Numbered from the stretch's first letter, positions 16,766 through 25,232 are shown. The stretch is DNA of 64,000 nucleotides from CAZFHA01 sp964518595 (GCA_964518595.1 CAZFHA010000002.1:186001-250000), one strand, 5' to 3'. Translations and numbers: made by a program. Notes: generated by a model from the letters alone, not told the origin.

Positions 16766-17112
16766 AATGCCTCGTCCAAAAGTTTACCTAAAAGATACGC
16801 GGCCTGAAAAGTGGATAATTCCGTGCTAAGCACAGCTATATTCTCTTCTTGGGCACGTGCCAGAACCGCCGGTTCCATTTCTACGCCCTCTGTGAGAACA
16901 ATTACCGGGCAGGAAGCGAGTGCGGCTACAGCTATAACATTCATACTGTTTAAAATCGTAAACCAGCAGCAAGTCTCCTCTAACCTTGACATGGCCCAAC
17001 TGAGCATGTCGCAGCAGTAACCTTGACTGATTTGGGGGGACATAGGTGGGGCGGTCAGAACCGTTAGGTTCAGTGCCTTAATTAACTGATCTATCTCTAT
17101 CTCTTTGGTCAT
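16762..17112 (-). CDS. DRTGG-domain protein
   Basis: A small 116-residue protein of the DRTGG fold, a regulatory domain also found fused to CBS pairs in pyrophosphatases and to phosphotransacetylase. The fold is suggested by GYCCDMLSWAMSR, a central VIAVAALASCPVIVLTEGVEM and the closing ENIAVLSTELSTFQAAYLLGKLL. AGGAG lies before the ATG. It is the second DRTGG protein in this operon (the other is at 18914). Ligand unknown; DRTGG domains in other proteins may bind nucleotides. Confidence 0.82.
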   Translation of the reverse strand: MTKEIEIDQLIKALNLTVLTAPPMSPQISQGYCCDMLSWAMSRLEETCCWFTILNSMNVIAVAALASCPVIVLTEGVEMEPAVLARAQEENIAVLSTELSTFQAAYLLGKLLDEAL

Positions 17113-17135
17113 GATACACTCCTTGTTTTTTCAAG

Positions 17136-18488
17136 TTACAATTCAAGAATATCAAGAGCTTTAGCGACCTGACGGATATGTTCTTTGAGTTTAATAATAC
17201 AATCTGTCTCTAAGGCATTACCCTGAACAATGTCTTCGGCCAAGGCCGCACAAGTTGGGGCTCCGCAGGCTCCGCAGTCTAAAGCCGGTAAAGTTGACAA
17301 GATTTTTTCCATTTGCTCATATTTGTCTAAAGCTGTTGCCAGATCTAAATCAAGCTGCAAAGATGTATTCTCGCAGAGCTGTACTTCCCAGACTTGAGCA
17401 TCCAGCGTCTCTGGTGGCATAAAAGCTTCAGGATTTTGGCGGTACTCCTCTTCTGAGCTCTTTACATAGCCTCGGGTACGAGCCTTGGCGGAAAAAGGAT
17501 TAGCTACAACCAAAGGGCCACCGATGCAGCCGCCAAAACAGCAAGACAATTCCACAAACTCAATATCTTTTAGGCGTTCATTTTCAATCTCTTCCAAAAT
17601 AGAGATAACATTGTGGATCCCATCTACCGACATATATTTCTCAGTACCCAAACTCTGTGCCTCGCCACCGGAAGCCGCCCATTGCACACCGCAAGCTGTG
17701 GCCACTTTGTGTGGCAACAAGTTATGAAAATCTTTATCCGACATTTTTTCCAAAGCATTTAAAAGCATCGGATAGACTTCGTGAATACCTAGTACAAAGT
17801 CCACCTGGGACTGTTTTTGCCCCAAGGGATTAAGGGTTGCTGAACGTTTGGAGGGGCAAGGGGAAAGAAAATAAGTCCGGCAATTCTCCGGTGGAAGTCC
17901 GGTCTTTTTTGCCACCTCTTCCCGGGCAAAACGGGCCGTTATTTCCATGGGTGAGTCCAGGGGTATTAAATGGGAAATCAGTCCTGGGTACTTCATCTGA
18001 ATCAGCCGAACTGCTGTGGGACAAGAGGAAGAAATCATCGGGAAAAGACTGGAAGATAGTTTAGGGTTCTCCGCCAGCTTTTCCCGCTTTTGCCAAAGCA
18101 ACTCTCTCGTTCTGTACGAGGAGGCGGCTGCCCCTAGAGCAACTTCATAAACATAGTCAAAACCCAAAAGATAAATGGCTTGTAATACCATGCTGCGGGT
18201 AGCAGGATTACCGAACTGGGCGTAAAGGGATGGAGGAACTAAAGCAATGGCGGGATTATCCGGTTGGGGAATAAGAAATTGTGGGCAAGGATCTGTAACG
18301 CCTCTTTTGGCGTTATGAGGACAAATACGAATACACTCACCGCAATCAATGCAGCGATTCTCGTCAATTACTGCCTTACCATCTCTCACGCGAATGGCTT
18401 CTGTCGGACAGCCTTTAATGCAGTTGGTACAACCAACACATAAGTCTCTATTCAAACGAACACTGTGTACATTGGTCACGCCTGTCAC
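17136..18488 (-). CDS. [FeFe]-hydrogenase-like iron-sulfur protein (probable sensory type)
   Basis: N-terminal pair of [4Fe-4S] ferredoxin motifs (CVGCTNCIKGCP at 17-28, CIDCGECIRICP at 46-57), then an iron-hydrogenase large-subunit domain (about 70-330), then an extra cluster motif at the C-terminus (Cys 405, 408, 413, 430). The four H-cluster cysteines appear conserved: 156 in SSSCP, 211 in SPCPSK, 317 and 321 in ELSCCFGGCIGG. The proton-relay Cys of catalytic enzymes (first C of TSCCP) is Ser here, and the MPC methionine is Ser, as expected for a non-catalytic or sensory enzyme. 450 residues. GTG start at 18488 (a GTG at 18479 is also possible). The central gene of this signalling operon. 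Confidence 0.85.
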   Translation of the reverse strand: MTGVTNVHSVRLNRDLCVGCTNCIKGCPTEAIRVRDGKAVIDENRCIDCGECIRICPHNAKRGVTDPCPQFLIPQPDNPAIALVPPSLYAQFGNPATRSMVLQAIYLLGFDYVYEVALGAAASSYRTRELLWQKREKLAENPKLSSSLFPMISSSCPTAVRLIQMKYPGLISHLIPLDSPMEITARFAREEVAKKTGLPPENCRTYFLSPCPSKRSATLNPLGQKQSQVDFVLGIHEVYPMLLNALEKMSDKDFHNLLPHKVATACGVQWAASGGEAQSLGTEKYMSVDGIHNVISILEEIENERLKDIEFVELSCCFGGCIGGPLVVANPFSAKARTRGYVKSSEEEYRQNPEAFMPPETLDAQVWEVQLCENTSLQLDLDLATALDKYEQMEKILSTLPALDCGACGAPTCAALAEDIVQGNALETDCIIKLKEHIRQVAKALDILEL

Positions 18489-18497
18489 CTCAAACCC

Positions 18498-18905
18498 TTA
18501 GAAATTAATCCAAATTGTTACCTTTGTTCCATTCCCTACCTGGGTATCAATAGTCATTTTATCTGCATGTCTCTTAATGTTGGGTAGTCCCATTCCAGCA
18601 CCAAAACCCATTTCCCGGGCGGTATCAGGTGCGGTTGAGAACCCAGCCTGCATCGCCTTTTCAACATCCGGAATACCCGGCCCCTGGTCGATAATTTCAA
18701 TCATAATAGAATCAGGGTATATAGACATAACTGCCTTTCCGCCATGAGCATGAATAACGGCATTTATTTCTGCCTCATACATGGCGATAGCGGCTCGCTT
18801 AACGGCTTCAGCCTTAACTCCCAGGCGTACCAGCGTCTTTTTCATCTGGCTGGAAGCTTCTCCGGCCTTGGTGAAATCATTGTCACAGATAGGAAATTCT
18901 CGCAC
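18498..18905 (-). CDS. RsbW-like GHKL ATPase (anti-sigma/switch kinase type)
   Basis: A serine/threonine-kinase-type ATP-binding domain of the RsbW/SpoIIAB group. Visible: AGEASSQMKKTLVRLG, the N box MYEAEINAVIHAHGG, the G1 box DQGPGIPD, and GFGAGMGLPNIKR (G2 region), closing with GNGTKVTIWINF. About 136 residues. The start is uncertain: a GGGGGAG site is 5 bp from an in-frame ATA at 18917, while the nearest standard codon is the GTG at 18905. The longer open frame to 19028 overlaps the DRTGG gene by 115 bp and is unlikely. It sits between a DRTGG gene and the hydrogenase-like gene. Partner protein unknown. Confidence 0.8.
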   Translation of the reverse strand: MREFPICDNDFTKAGEASSQMKKTLVRLGVKAEAVKRAAIAMYEAEINAVIHAHGGKAVMSIYPDSIMIEIIDQGPGIPDVEKAMQAGFSTAPDTAREMGFGAGMGLPNIKRHADKMTIDTQVGNGTKVTIWINF

Positions 18906-18913
18906 CAGCGGTT

Positions 18914-19270
18914 CTATATCATCTCCCCCTTTCCGCGAATACCGGCAGCATAGAGTAAGCCACAACTGGTAAACATAGAAAAAGGTGTTGATAACAAGGC
19001 AATGCCCTTCTCTTCTGCCAATGCACACATCATCTCGTCAGGACGTTTTCCCCGGACAAATATTACAGCCAGAAAGTCCATCATTTCTGCCGTCCTAATG
19101 GTCTGTGGATTAACGAGACCGGTAAGCATCATTTGATTACTGGAGCAGGCGAACGCCATCACATCGCTCATCAGGTCAGAGCCGCAAGCCACTTCAATAT
19201 CTATATCTAAGCGGTTAGCGGAAACAACTATTTCTGCCTGTAGAAGCTGCATACAGTCCCTTAGTTTCAT
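18914..19270 (-). CDS. DRTGG-domain protein, first gene of the operon
   Basis: A 118-residue DRTGG-fold protein, paralogous in architecture to the one at 16762. Visible: the conserved N-terminal pattern (EVACGSDLMSDVMAFA), a central MMLTGLVNPQTIRTAEMMDFLAVIFV split by short turns, and the closing EKGIALLSTPFSMFTSCGLLYAAG. The ATG at 19270 has GGAGG 5 bp upstream; a start at 19291 is rejected. It leads the seven-gene operon behind a good promoter at 19315-19343. Confidence 0.82.
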   Translation of the reverse strand: MKLRDCMQLLQAEIVVSANRLDIDIEVACGSDLMSDVMAFACSSNQMMLTGLVNPQTIRTAEMMDFLAVIFVRGKRPDEMMCALAEEKGIALLSTPFSMFTSCGLLYAAGIRGKGEMI

Positions 19271-19314
19271 GAGCACCTCCGAAATATCCAAAATTTTGAA
19301 AATGAATTGTGTTT

Positions 19315-19343
19315 ATTATAACCTGTCCTAAGTGACACGGCAA
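19315..19343 (-). promoter_or_regulatory. Promoter of the hydrogenase-associated signalling operon
   Basis: TTGCCG (-35, 19338-19343) and a perfect TATAAT (-10, 19315-19320) with a 17-bp spacer. It is divergent from the 19405 gene, for which a plus-strand TATAAT lies at 19348-19353 without a clear -35 box. Confidence 0.78.
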
Positions 19344-19404
19344 ATGTTATAATAGTCTGTATTATCATCTAAAAAGCAAACTAATGTGAAAGGTAGATAT
19401 CATT

Positions 19405-21318
19405 ATGAATCAACTGGACATACGGCCTGACCTTCTTTATTTTCTCCCTCCCGACACCCACTCACCAGAACAATTAATTCAACTGCTTAATTGTCATCAG
19501 GAGATTCGCTTTGTTTCCTTTGTAGGGATTGATATGGCTGGAAATGATACAGACGAAAAGATACCCATGACCTATTTCATCAAGAATATTAGTGCTTTTC
19601 TTGACACCAAGCGGGTGCACTCAGATGGTTCAGCGGTGAATCTTCCAGGCATTGCTAAGTTACACGATGGTACCATTGATTTTTTAGCCGATAAAGACGC
19701 AGTATGGTTTGTCGACTATAATTACGAACATGTTGACCCTGAAAGTAAAAGACCCATTGGCACTTTACGAATTCCTAGTTTTATTTACTATAAGAACGAA
19801 ATGGTATGCTCAAGATCAATCCTGAAACGCTCTATTGCTCGGATGTTGGAGAACCTTTTGGAGGTGTATCGCCAGTATCCGGCACTTTGTGCTGCATCGG
19901 GATTTAGCTTTGAGGAGATTGATCATCTGGGCACAAGAGCCGCAACGGAATTAGAATTTTGGGTTAGCTCTCCCGACGAGAAAGTAAGCGAACAACGTCT
20001 TTCCATTGCTGAAAGTCTTAAGGAACACTACTGGAAGCGAACCCGGGGCAAGGTTAGAACTGCGCTGGAAAAAGCTATGATCTTGCTAGAGTATTATGGT
20101 TATAATCCTGAAATGGCACACAAGGAAGTGGGTGGTGTTAAAGCTAACTTATCCGGTCAAGGCGAACTGCAAAACATTATGGAGCAGCTGGAAATTACTT
20201 GGCAATATGCTGACGCTTGTACCACTTGCGATTATGAGCTCTTCGCCCGCATCTTTATTAAGGAGTGTTTTCGGTTACATGGACTGGATGTAAGTTTTTC
20301 TGCCAAACCCTTGTCTAATACCATCGGCAGTGGCAAACATATCCATGTGGGCTTTATTGCATATCTTAAGGACGGCAGAGCCGTTAATCTCTTTACCCCG
20401 GAAGATATAAGCCATGACTACCTTAGTGTTGTAGGCTGGGGAGCACTTTTAGGGTTTCTGAAACACTACCATCTGGTTCAGCCCTTTATATCTATGACCA
20501 ATGATAGTTTTGCCCGGTTACAGCCTGGCTATGAAGCCCCTACTCACATTTCCGCCTCCATTGGCAAAGACATCAATGTAGCTACTCGAAATCGAACTGT
20601 ACTTGTTTGCTTGGTAAGACTTCTGGATGAACCACATAGATACCGTTTTGAAATACGTTCACCTGACCCAAGAACTAATAGCTATTTGTGTTTGGCTGCC
20701 GGCTATCAGTGTATGTGGGACGGGATTAAGTTTGCCGTTAATTCAGAGCTAAGCAGCCAAGAACTTCAGGCAGAATTCTCCAAAGCCTACGAGGATCAGG
20801 GACAATATCTACCTAAGAACCGCCAGTTTCGGGTAGAGAATGATCTATTTATGGACTATAGTCCTAAGGAAAGAGATCGGCTATTCGGGCGTCCACCGGC
20901 TACGGTCTACGAATGTCTTCGAATTATGCTGTATCATGATGACTTGTTACCACTACTTTGTGCCGGTGATGTCTTTAGCGACCAAACCTTAGCCTCTTAC
21001 GCTCGTTTGATGCTGGAACGTTGGGAAAAGGACTTGTCAGAAAGAATCCTTCCTCACAAATTAGAATCCATCAGAAATCTGGTGGCGTTTCATGCTCCAG
21101 ACAATAGCTATGACGAGACAATGTGGAGCGATATACAGCTAATCCGTACCCGGTTGGCAAAGGATACGCAAGATTATGTCTCTATATTTACTGAAATGCG
21201 CTTGGCCATTGATGGGAGAAATCTAAAGGAATTATCTAAACTACAACAGGTTATGAATGCGGCACACACCGAACTCATAACCCGTTATCATGACTACTGT
21301 CAAAATCAGATTCGCTGA
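19405..21318 (+). CDS. Large glutamine synthetase-family enzyme
   Basis: An ATP-dependent amide-forming enzyme of the glutamine synthetase superfamily. The catalytic block holds the acidic metal-binding pattern ATELEFWV, EVGGVKANLSGQGE, the metal/ATP-contact motif GSGKHIHVGF, NRTVLVCLV, and RFEIRSPDPRTNSYLCLAAG (Arg contact with glutamate). At 637 residues it is much longer than GlnA (~445) and shorter than GlnN (~700), with a C-terminal helical extension of about 150 residues. No PII or GlnR gene is near. It may be a true glutamine synthetase or a gamma-glutamyl-ligase relative. AAAGGTAG precedes the ATG. Confidence 0.78.
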   Translation: MNQLDIRPDLLYFLPPDTHSPEQLIQLLNCHQEIRFVSFVGIDMAGNDTDEKIPMTYFIKNISAFLDTKRVHSDGSAVNLPGIAKLHDGTIDFLADKDAVWFVDYNYEHVDPESKRPIGTLRIPSFIYYKNEMVCSRSILKRSIARMLENLLEVYRQYPALCAASGFSFEEIDHLGTRAATELEFWVSSPDEKVSEQRLSIAESLKEHYWKRTRGKVRTALEKAMILLEYYGYNPEMAHKEVGGVKANLSGQGELQNIMEQLEITWQYADACTTCDYELFARIFIKECFRLHGLDVSFSAKPLSNTIGSGKHIHVGFIAYLKDGRAVNLFTPEDISHDYLSVVGWGALLGFLKHYHLVQPFISMTNDSFARLQPGYEAPTHISASIGKDINVATRNRTVLVCLVRLLDEPHRYRFEIRSPDPRTNSYLCLAAGYQCMWDGIKFAVNSELSSQELQAEFSKAYEDQGQYLPKNRQFRVENDLFMDYSPKERDRLFGRPPATVYECLRIMLYHDDLLPLLCAGDVFSDQTLASYARLMLERWEKDLSERILPHKLESIRNLVAFHAPDNSYDETMWSDIQLIRTRLAKDTQDYVSIFTEMRLAIDGRNLKELSKLQQVMNAAHTELITRYHDYCQNQIR

Positions 21319-22551
21319 TTAGAATACTCGAATATAGCTTACAAAGCCAGGCATTTCATGCTTGGCTTTTTCTAATTTCGCCTCAGTTAAGCTACCGTCA
21401 GAACCTGTCAAATAGGCCTTCTCGCCCGAAATAACCGTGGGAACCTTCTCGAAATGGATACCCTGCAAGTGCTCGGCGATAAGACTATCAGATACCTCTT
21501 CCTTAACCCGGATTAATGCTTTGACCAGAGTTTCATTATGATCCAGCAGTAGCGGATGATCCGCATAATGCCAAACCGTTATATGAGCAGAACGTTCTTG
21601 GTGGAGAGCCGCATCAAGAACATCTCCCACCACCGCAGAAGCTGTCGCCAATTTCCCAGCCCCTTGCCCGTAGAACATAGCATCACCTAAGGCATTTCCG
21701 CGAACGCAAATAGCGTTAAATACGCCATCAGCGACGGCAATAGGATCAGTTTTGTCTACAATGTGGGGAGCAACAATTGCCGTAGCTTTTTCATGATCCG
21801 GATGATGCAAAATTGCCAGTAATTTAACTTTTCCACCTAGAGCCTTGGCATAAGTAATCTCATCCTGAGTTATTTTAGTAATTCCCTCGGTATAGATTGC
21901 ATCTGAATCGATGTAATCACCATTCAAGACTATACTACCCAAAATAGCTAACTTACGTTTAGCATCAATACCATCAATATCTGCACCAGGATTCTGCTCG
22001 GCATATCCCTTGGCTTTGGCTTCTGACAAAGCCGTTTCAAAATCAGCCCCACTTTCTGTCATTTGGGTCAAGATATAATTGGTAGTTCCGTTTACAATTC
22101 CTACAATTCGAGAAATCCGGTTAGCTGCCAGACAACGGTGCAAAGGCCGAATAATCGGGATTCCTCCACCTACAGAGGCTTCAAATAAGTAGACACACTG
22201 ATTTTTCTCTGCTAGCTGCATAAGCTCAACGCCATGCCGGGCTACCAATTCTTTGTTAGAGGTCACTACGGACTTTCCGCGCTTCAATGCCTCTTTGGTA
22301 AAGTCGTAGGCAATAGTGGCACCACCAATAGTTTCAGCTACTACCGTAATCTCTGGGTCATCAAAAATATCCGCCGGATCTTTCGTGAACAGCCCATGAA
22401 AGGGACTATCTGGAAAATCACGGATATCCAAAATCTTCTTCACGGCTATAGGCTCACCTAACCGACTCTCTAGCTCAAAATGATTCATGGACATGACTTC
22501 GGCTACTCCGGAACCAACTACTCCAAATCCCAAAATGGCTACATGAATCAT
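21319..22551 (-). CDS. hom: Homoserine dehydrogenase
   Basis: Reduces aspartate semialdehyde to homoserine in threonine and methionine synthesis. The N-terminal Rossmann motif is GFGVVGSGVAEV (8-19). Also visible: SNKELVA, FEASVGGGIPIIRPL, VNGTTNYILTQM and the catalytic-region DIDGIDAKRKLAILGS. The C-terminal 75 residues resemble a divergent ACT domain (VKALIRVKEEVSDSLIAEHL). 410 residues. GGAGG before the ATG. It is downstream of the ACT-domain gene at 22646 on the same strand, a very common pairing in Firmicutes. Its stop codon abuts that of the convergent 19405 gene with no spacer. Confidence 0.95.
   Translation of the reverse strand: MIHVAILGFGVVGSGVAEVMSMNHFELESRLGEPIAVKKILDIRDFPDSPFHGLFTKDPADIFDDPEITVVAETIGGATIAYDFTKEALKRGKSVVTSNKELVARHGVELMQLAEKNQCVYLFEASVGGGIPIIRPLHRCLAANRISRIVGIVNGTTNYILTQMTESGADFETALSEAKAKGYAEQNPGADIDGIDAKRKLAILGSIVLNGDYIDSDAIYTEGITKITQDEITYAKALGGKVKLLAILHHPDHEKATAIVAPHIVDKTDPIAVADGVFNAICVRGNALGDAMFYGQGAGKLATASAVVGDVLDAALHQERSAHITVWHYADHPLLLDHNETLVKALIRVKEEVSDSLIAEHLQGIHFEKVPTVISGEKAYLTGSDGSLTEAKLEKAKHEMPGFVSYIRVF
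21343..21371 (+). terminator. Terminator of the 19405 gene, embedded in the 3' end of hom
   Basis: An 11-bp stem with one G-U pair (AAAGCCAGGCA with TGCTTGGCTTT) and a 5-nt loop, followed by a T-run of five. It starts 25 bp past the plus-strand stop and lies within the last 17 codons of the convergent hom gene. Confidence 0.68.
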
Positions 22552-22645
22552 ACATTTACCTCCAAACCTTTCTTTGCCCTGTTTCTATACAGGCATTTTT
22601 CTGTTTCATAGCATACGCCAAAATCTAAACCCTGAAAAGGAAACC

Positions 22646-23089
22646 TCACTCTCTCGCTAAAATACGACAGGAGCGGACACCGGGAATATTCTCGACGTCC
22701 TGGATTAACCCTTCTATTGACTTGTTCATATGATCTGTTTCCATTGATATAGAGACATCCGCCAAACCATTCAGGGGAATATTTTGATTAATAGTAAGAA
22801 TATTCCCATTACTGGAAGCAATCATCTGGATAATACCGGATAAAATACCGGGAAAATTCTCTAAGGCAATAATCAGTGTAACTAACTTCCCCTTACTTGT
22901 TTCATAAAATGGCATAACAGAATCTTTATACTTGTAGTAAGCACTACGAGATAGACCGACTTTCCGTACCGCCTCATTGACCGAACGAGCTTGATTCGCA
23001 TTAAGAAGTCGTTTTACTTCCATAACTTTGACAAAAACTTCAGGTAGAACATTTACTTTCACCAGTAAGTACTCGTTGTTTTTCGTCAT
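22646..23089 (-). CDS. pheB: UPF0735 ACT-domain protein (PheB-like)
   Basis: A small regulatory protein, typically encoded beside hom or thrB. The N-terminal helix-turn-helix-like part (about 10-60: VNEAVRKVGLSRSAYYKYKD) precedes a C-terminal ACT domain (about 68-145: GKLVTLIIALENFPGILSGI, then ADVSISMETD), which in this fold binds an amino acid. 147 residues, typical. GGAGGGGG before the ATG. It lies 94 bp upstream of hom. The old name PheB reflects a supposed chorismate mutase role that is not established; control of aspartate-family synthesis is a reasonable inference from position. Confidence 0.9.
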   Translation of the reverse strand: MTKNNEYLLVKVNVLPEVFVKVMEVKRLLNANQARSVNEAVRKVGLSRSAYYKYKDSVMPFYETSKGKLVTLIIALENFPGILSGIIQMIASSNGNILTINQNIPLNGLADVSISMETDHMNKSIEGLIQDVENIPGVRSCRILARE

Positions 23090-23166
23090 ACGCCCCCTCC
23101 AGTCCGTCTATAACAACCAAGTGTCTCTGATAGGAAAACAGATTATCTTAAGGAACTATACCATGC

Positions 23167-23757
23167 TTAAGAAAGATTGGCAAGCATCAGTTGCAAGGCT
23201 TTAGCCCTGTGGCTGATAGCGTTCTTCACTTCCGGCTCTAACTCAGCGGTAGTCTTCTGCCAATCAGGTAGGTAGAAAATCGGATCATAGCCAAACCCCT
23301 TTTCCCCCTGATCTTGGTGCCAAATAAGCCCTTCCAACAAACCTTTGACAACAAAATGACTGCCGTCTGGTCTGACTACGGCAATGGCACAGACGAATTG
23401 GGCGGTACGCTTAGGCAAGGGTACATCAGCCAGCAGTTTCCAGATCTCGGCAAACTTCTCGCCATAACTGGCATTTTCGCCACAAAACCGAGCCGAATAA
23501 ATACCCGGAGCTCCCTGAAGTGCATCAATAGCCAAGCCGGAATCATCAGCCATCACATATCCGCCGGTTTTTTGATGCACAGCCTGAGCCTTTATCAGTG
23601 CGTTTTCCTCAAAGCTCTGACCAGTTTCAAGAATCTCTTCATCTATCCCCATTTCAGCCATAGAACGGATTTCAAAAGGTAAATCCTTCATAATCTGTTT
23701 GATTTCTATCAGCTTATTTTTATTGGCCGTTGCCACAATAAAAAGTTCTTTTTTCAT
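23167..23757 (-). CDS. rdgB: XTP/dITP diphosphatase (RdgB/HAM1)
   Basis: Removes deaminated purine nucleotides (XTP, dITP, ITP) by cleaving pyrophosphate. Visible: VATANKNKLIEIKQIM at 8-23 (substrate-binding T/SxxxxK motif), the DDSGLAIDALQGAPGIYSARF block with catalytic acidic residues, GFGYDPIF and the closing ISHRAKAL. 196 residues is typical. AGGT precedes the ATG. It lies between the rRNA methyltransferase gene and the ACT-domain gene; likely one housekeeping operon with the genes upstream (argS, pepF, rsmF-like). Confidence 0.95.
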   Translation of the reverse strand: MKKELFIVATANKNKLIEIKQIMKDLPFEIRSMAEMGIDEEILETGQSFEENALIKAQAVHQKTGGYVMADDSGLAIDALQGAPGIYSARFCGENASYGEKFAEIWKLLADVPLPKRTAQFVCAIAVVRPDGSHFVVKGLLEGLIWHQDQGEKGFGYDPIFYLPDWQKTTAELEPEVKNAISHRAKALQLMLANLS

Positions 23758-23780
23758 TACTACTTACCTCCATGCAGCGC

Positions 23781-25232
23781 TCACTGTAAGCGCCAAGCTT
23801 TAGGATAATCGTTTTTAATACTTCCGTTTTGCTGACGTCCAAAGCCCAGAGGAAATCCTTCAACCATAATAACCAGGGGTAATTGCTTTTCTAAAAGGGT
23901 CTGCTCCTCTTCCGTCAGAGGTATGGTTTCACCTTTTAAGTAGCGGACTAACCGCTGATCTTCCCGGGCTAGGGATATGTATCGCTCCGGACGAATTTGT
24001 TCCCTTTTTAGTAAAAGTGCCAAGCCTTGACTAGGTGTAAAAACAACCTTACTAGCCGTAGACTTTACTTCACCGAGAAAAGCCCCCATTTTTACTAATT
24101 GTAATTGGGAGAAAGCTTCCAGGGGCCAAGGTAGCCAATAGGCTTTTCCAGAAGTAAAAAACAATTGCTCTTTTTCCTTGAGCCATTGAGGAAAGCTGGC
24201 GGGCAGTAGTAAGTTTTCAAGAAAAGGCATAATTGTTTCCAGTGCCCGTTTTCGTTCTTGGCGATTAGGACAATTTTTCGTCGAAAAAGAACCAGAAACG
24301 CTCTCCTTTTCTATCTTATTTTCCTTCTGTAAGTGAATGCAAAAATGTCCGTCCCCTAAATTTGATTGCGGCCAAATTCGGATTCCGCCCTTAAAACCCA
24401 GACCGTCAGTTAGAGTTAATCCATCTTTTAATTCAGGCAAAATTACTTTATACTCAGCAAAATTAGCTAAAAACCAGTCAATCATCCCCTCATTCTCTTC
24501 CGTGGAAAAAGTGCAGGTTGAGTACACCAAGTGTCCGCCGGGACGTAGCATACGGTGAGCTGCTGTCAGTATTGATTGCTGGATTGGAACGCAAGCAGCG
24601 GGGCCATAACGCTCCCAACTGCGAACCGCCAGCTTATCGCGTCTAAACATGCCTTCACCAGAACAAGGAGCATCAATCAATATCCGGTCAAAAAACTCCG
24701 GGAAATTCTTTTCCAATTCCTCAGGAGAAGAGTTAGTAATAACCGCATTTCTTACGCCTGCTAACTCTAGATTGCGTAGCAAGGCTCGAGCCCGGTCAGC
24801 GGAAATTTCATTAGCTACCAGTAGCCCCTCTCCTTTTAAATCGGCTCCGATTCGAGTCGCCTTACCGCCAGGAGCCGCACAGAGATCCAGAATTCGCTCT
24901 CCAGGACAAGTTCCGAGGATTTCGGCGGGGAGCATAGCACTGGGCTCCTGTTGATAAAAAACTCCGGCATGGTAATAAGGATCTCGTCCCAAAGAAATTT
25001 GCGGCAAATAATAACCATCCTGACACCAAGGAACAGGCCGTACCGCATCTATGCCCAGTTCGGCTAAATGCTTAGTATCTTCCTGAGAGACAGCCTTCAA
25101 ACGATTGAAACGTAAACCCTTTAGGGGCTCTTCGGAAAAGCTGGCAAAGAAAGCCTGCATTTCAGTTTCCGTCATATTTTTTCTCGAAAAATCGGCTTGA
25201 ATACGCGTCTTAAACGCTTCCGGCAGGTTCAT
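23781..25232 (-). CDS. RsmF-like rRNA (cytosine-C5) methyltransferase
   Basis: SAM-dependent methylation of a cytosine in rRNA (NOL1/NOP2/Sun family). Visible: LCAAPGGKATRIG (SAM-binding motif), IDAPCSGEGMFRRD (motif IV with Cys) and STCTFSTEENE (motif VI with the catalytic TCT Cys). The C-terminal 170 residues match the RsmF/YebU-type tail with a PUA-like end (GFPLGFGRQQNGSIKNDYP). 483 residues is normal for this subgroup. The start overlaps the peptidase stop by 4 bp (ATGA), so translation is coupled. Confidence 0.92.
   Translation of the reverse strand: MNLPEAFKTRIQADFSRKNMTETEMQAFFASFSEEPLKGLRFNRLKAVSQEDTKHLAELGIDAVRPVPWCQDGYYLPQISLGRDPYYHAGVFYQQEPSAMLPAEILGTCPGERILDLCAAPGGKATRIGADLKGEGLLVANEISADRARALLRNLELAGVRNAVITNSSPEELEKNFPEFFDRILIDAPCSGEGMFRRDKLAVRSWERYGPAACVPIQQSILTAAHRMLRPGGHLVYSTCTFSTEENEGMIDWFLANFAEYKVILPELKDGLTLTDGLGFKGGIRIWPQSNLGDGHFCIHLQKENKIEKESVSGSFSTKNCPNRQERKRALETIMPFLENLLLPASFPQWLKEKEQLFFTSGKAYWLPWPLEAFSQLQLVKMGAFLGEVKSTASKVVFTPSQGLALLLKREQIRPERYISLAREDQRLVRYLKGETIPLTEEEQTLLEKQLPLVIMVEGFPLGFGRQQNGSIKNDYPKAWRLQ

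Noticed and set aside
18905..19028. Longer RsbW-like ORF starting at 19028
   Set aside because: The extension overlaps the DRTGG gene by 115 bp and is rich in Cys, Tyr and Trp with no family match.
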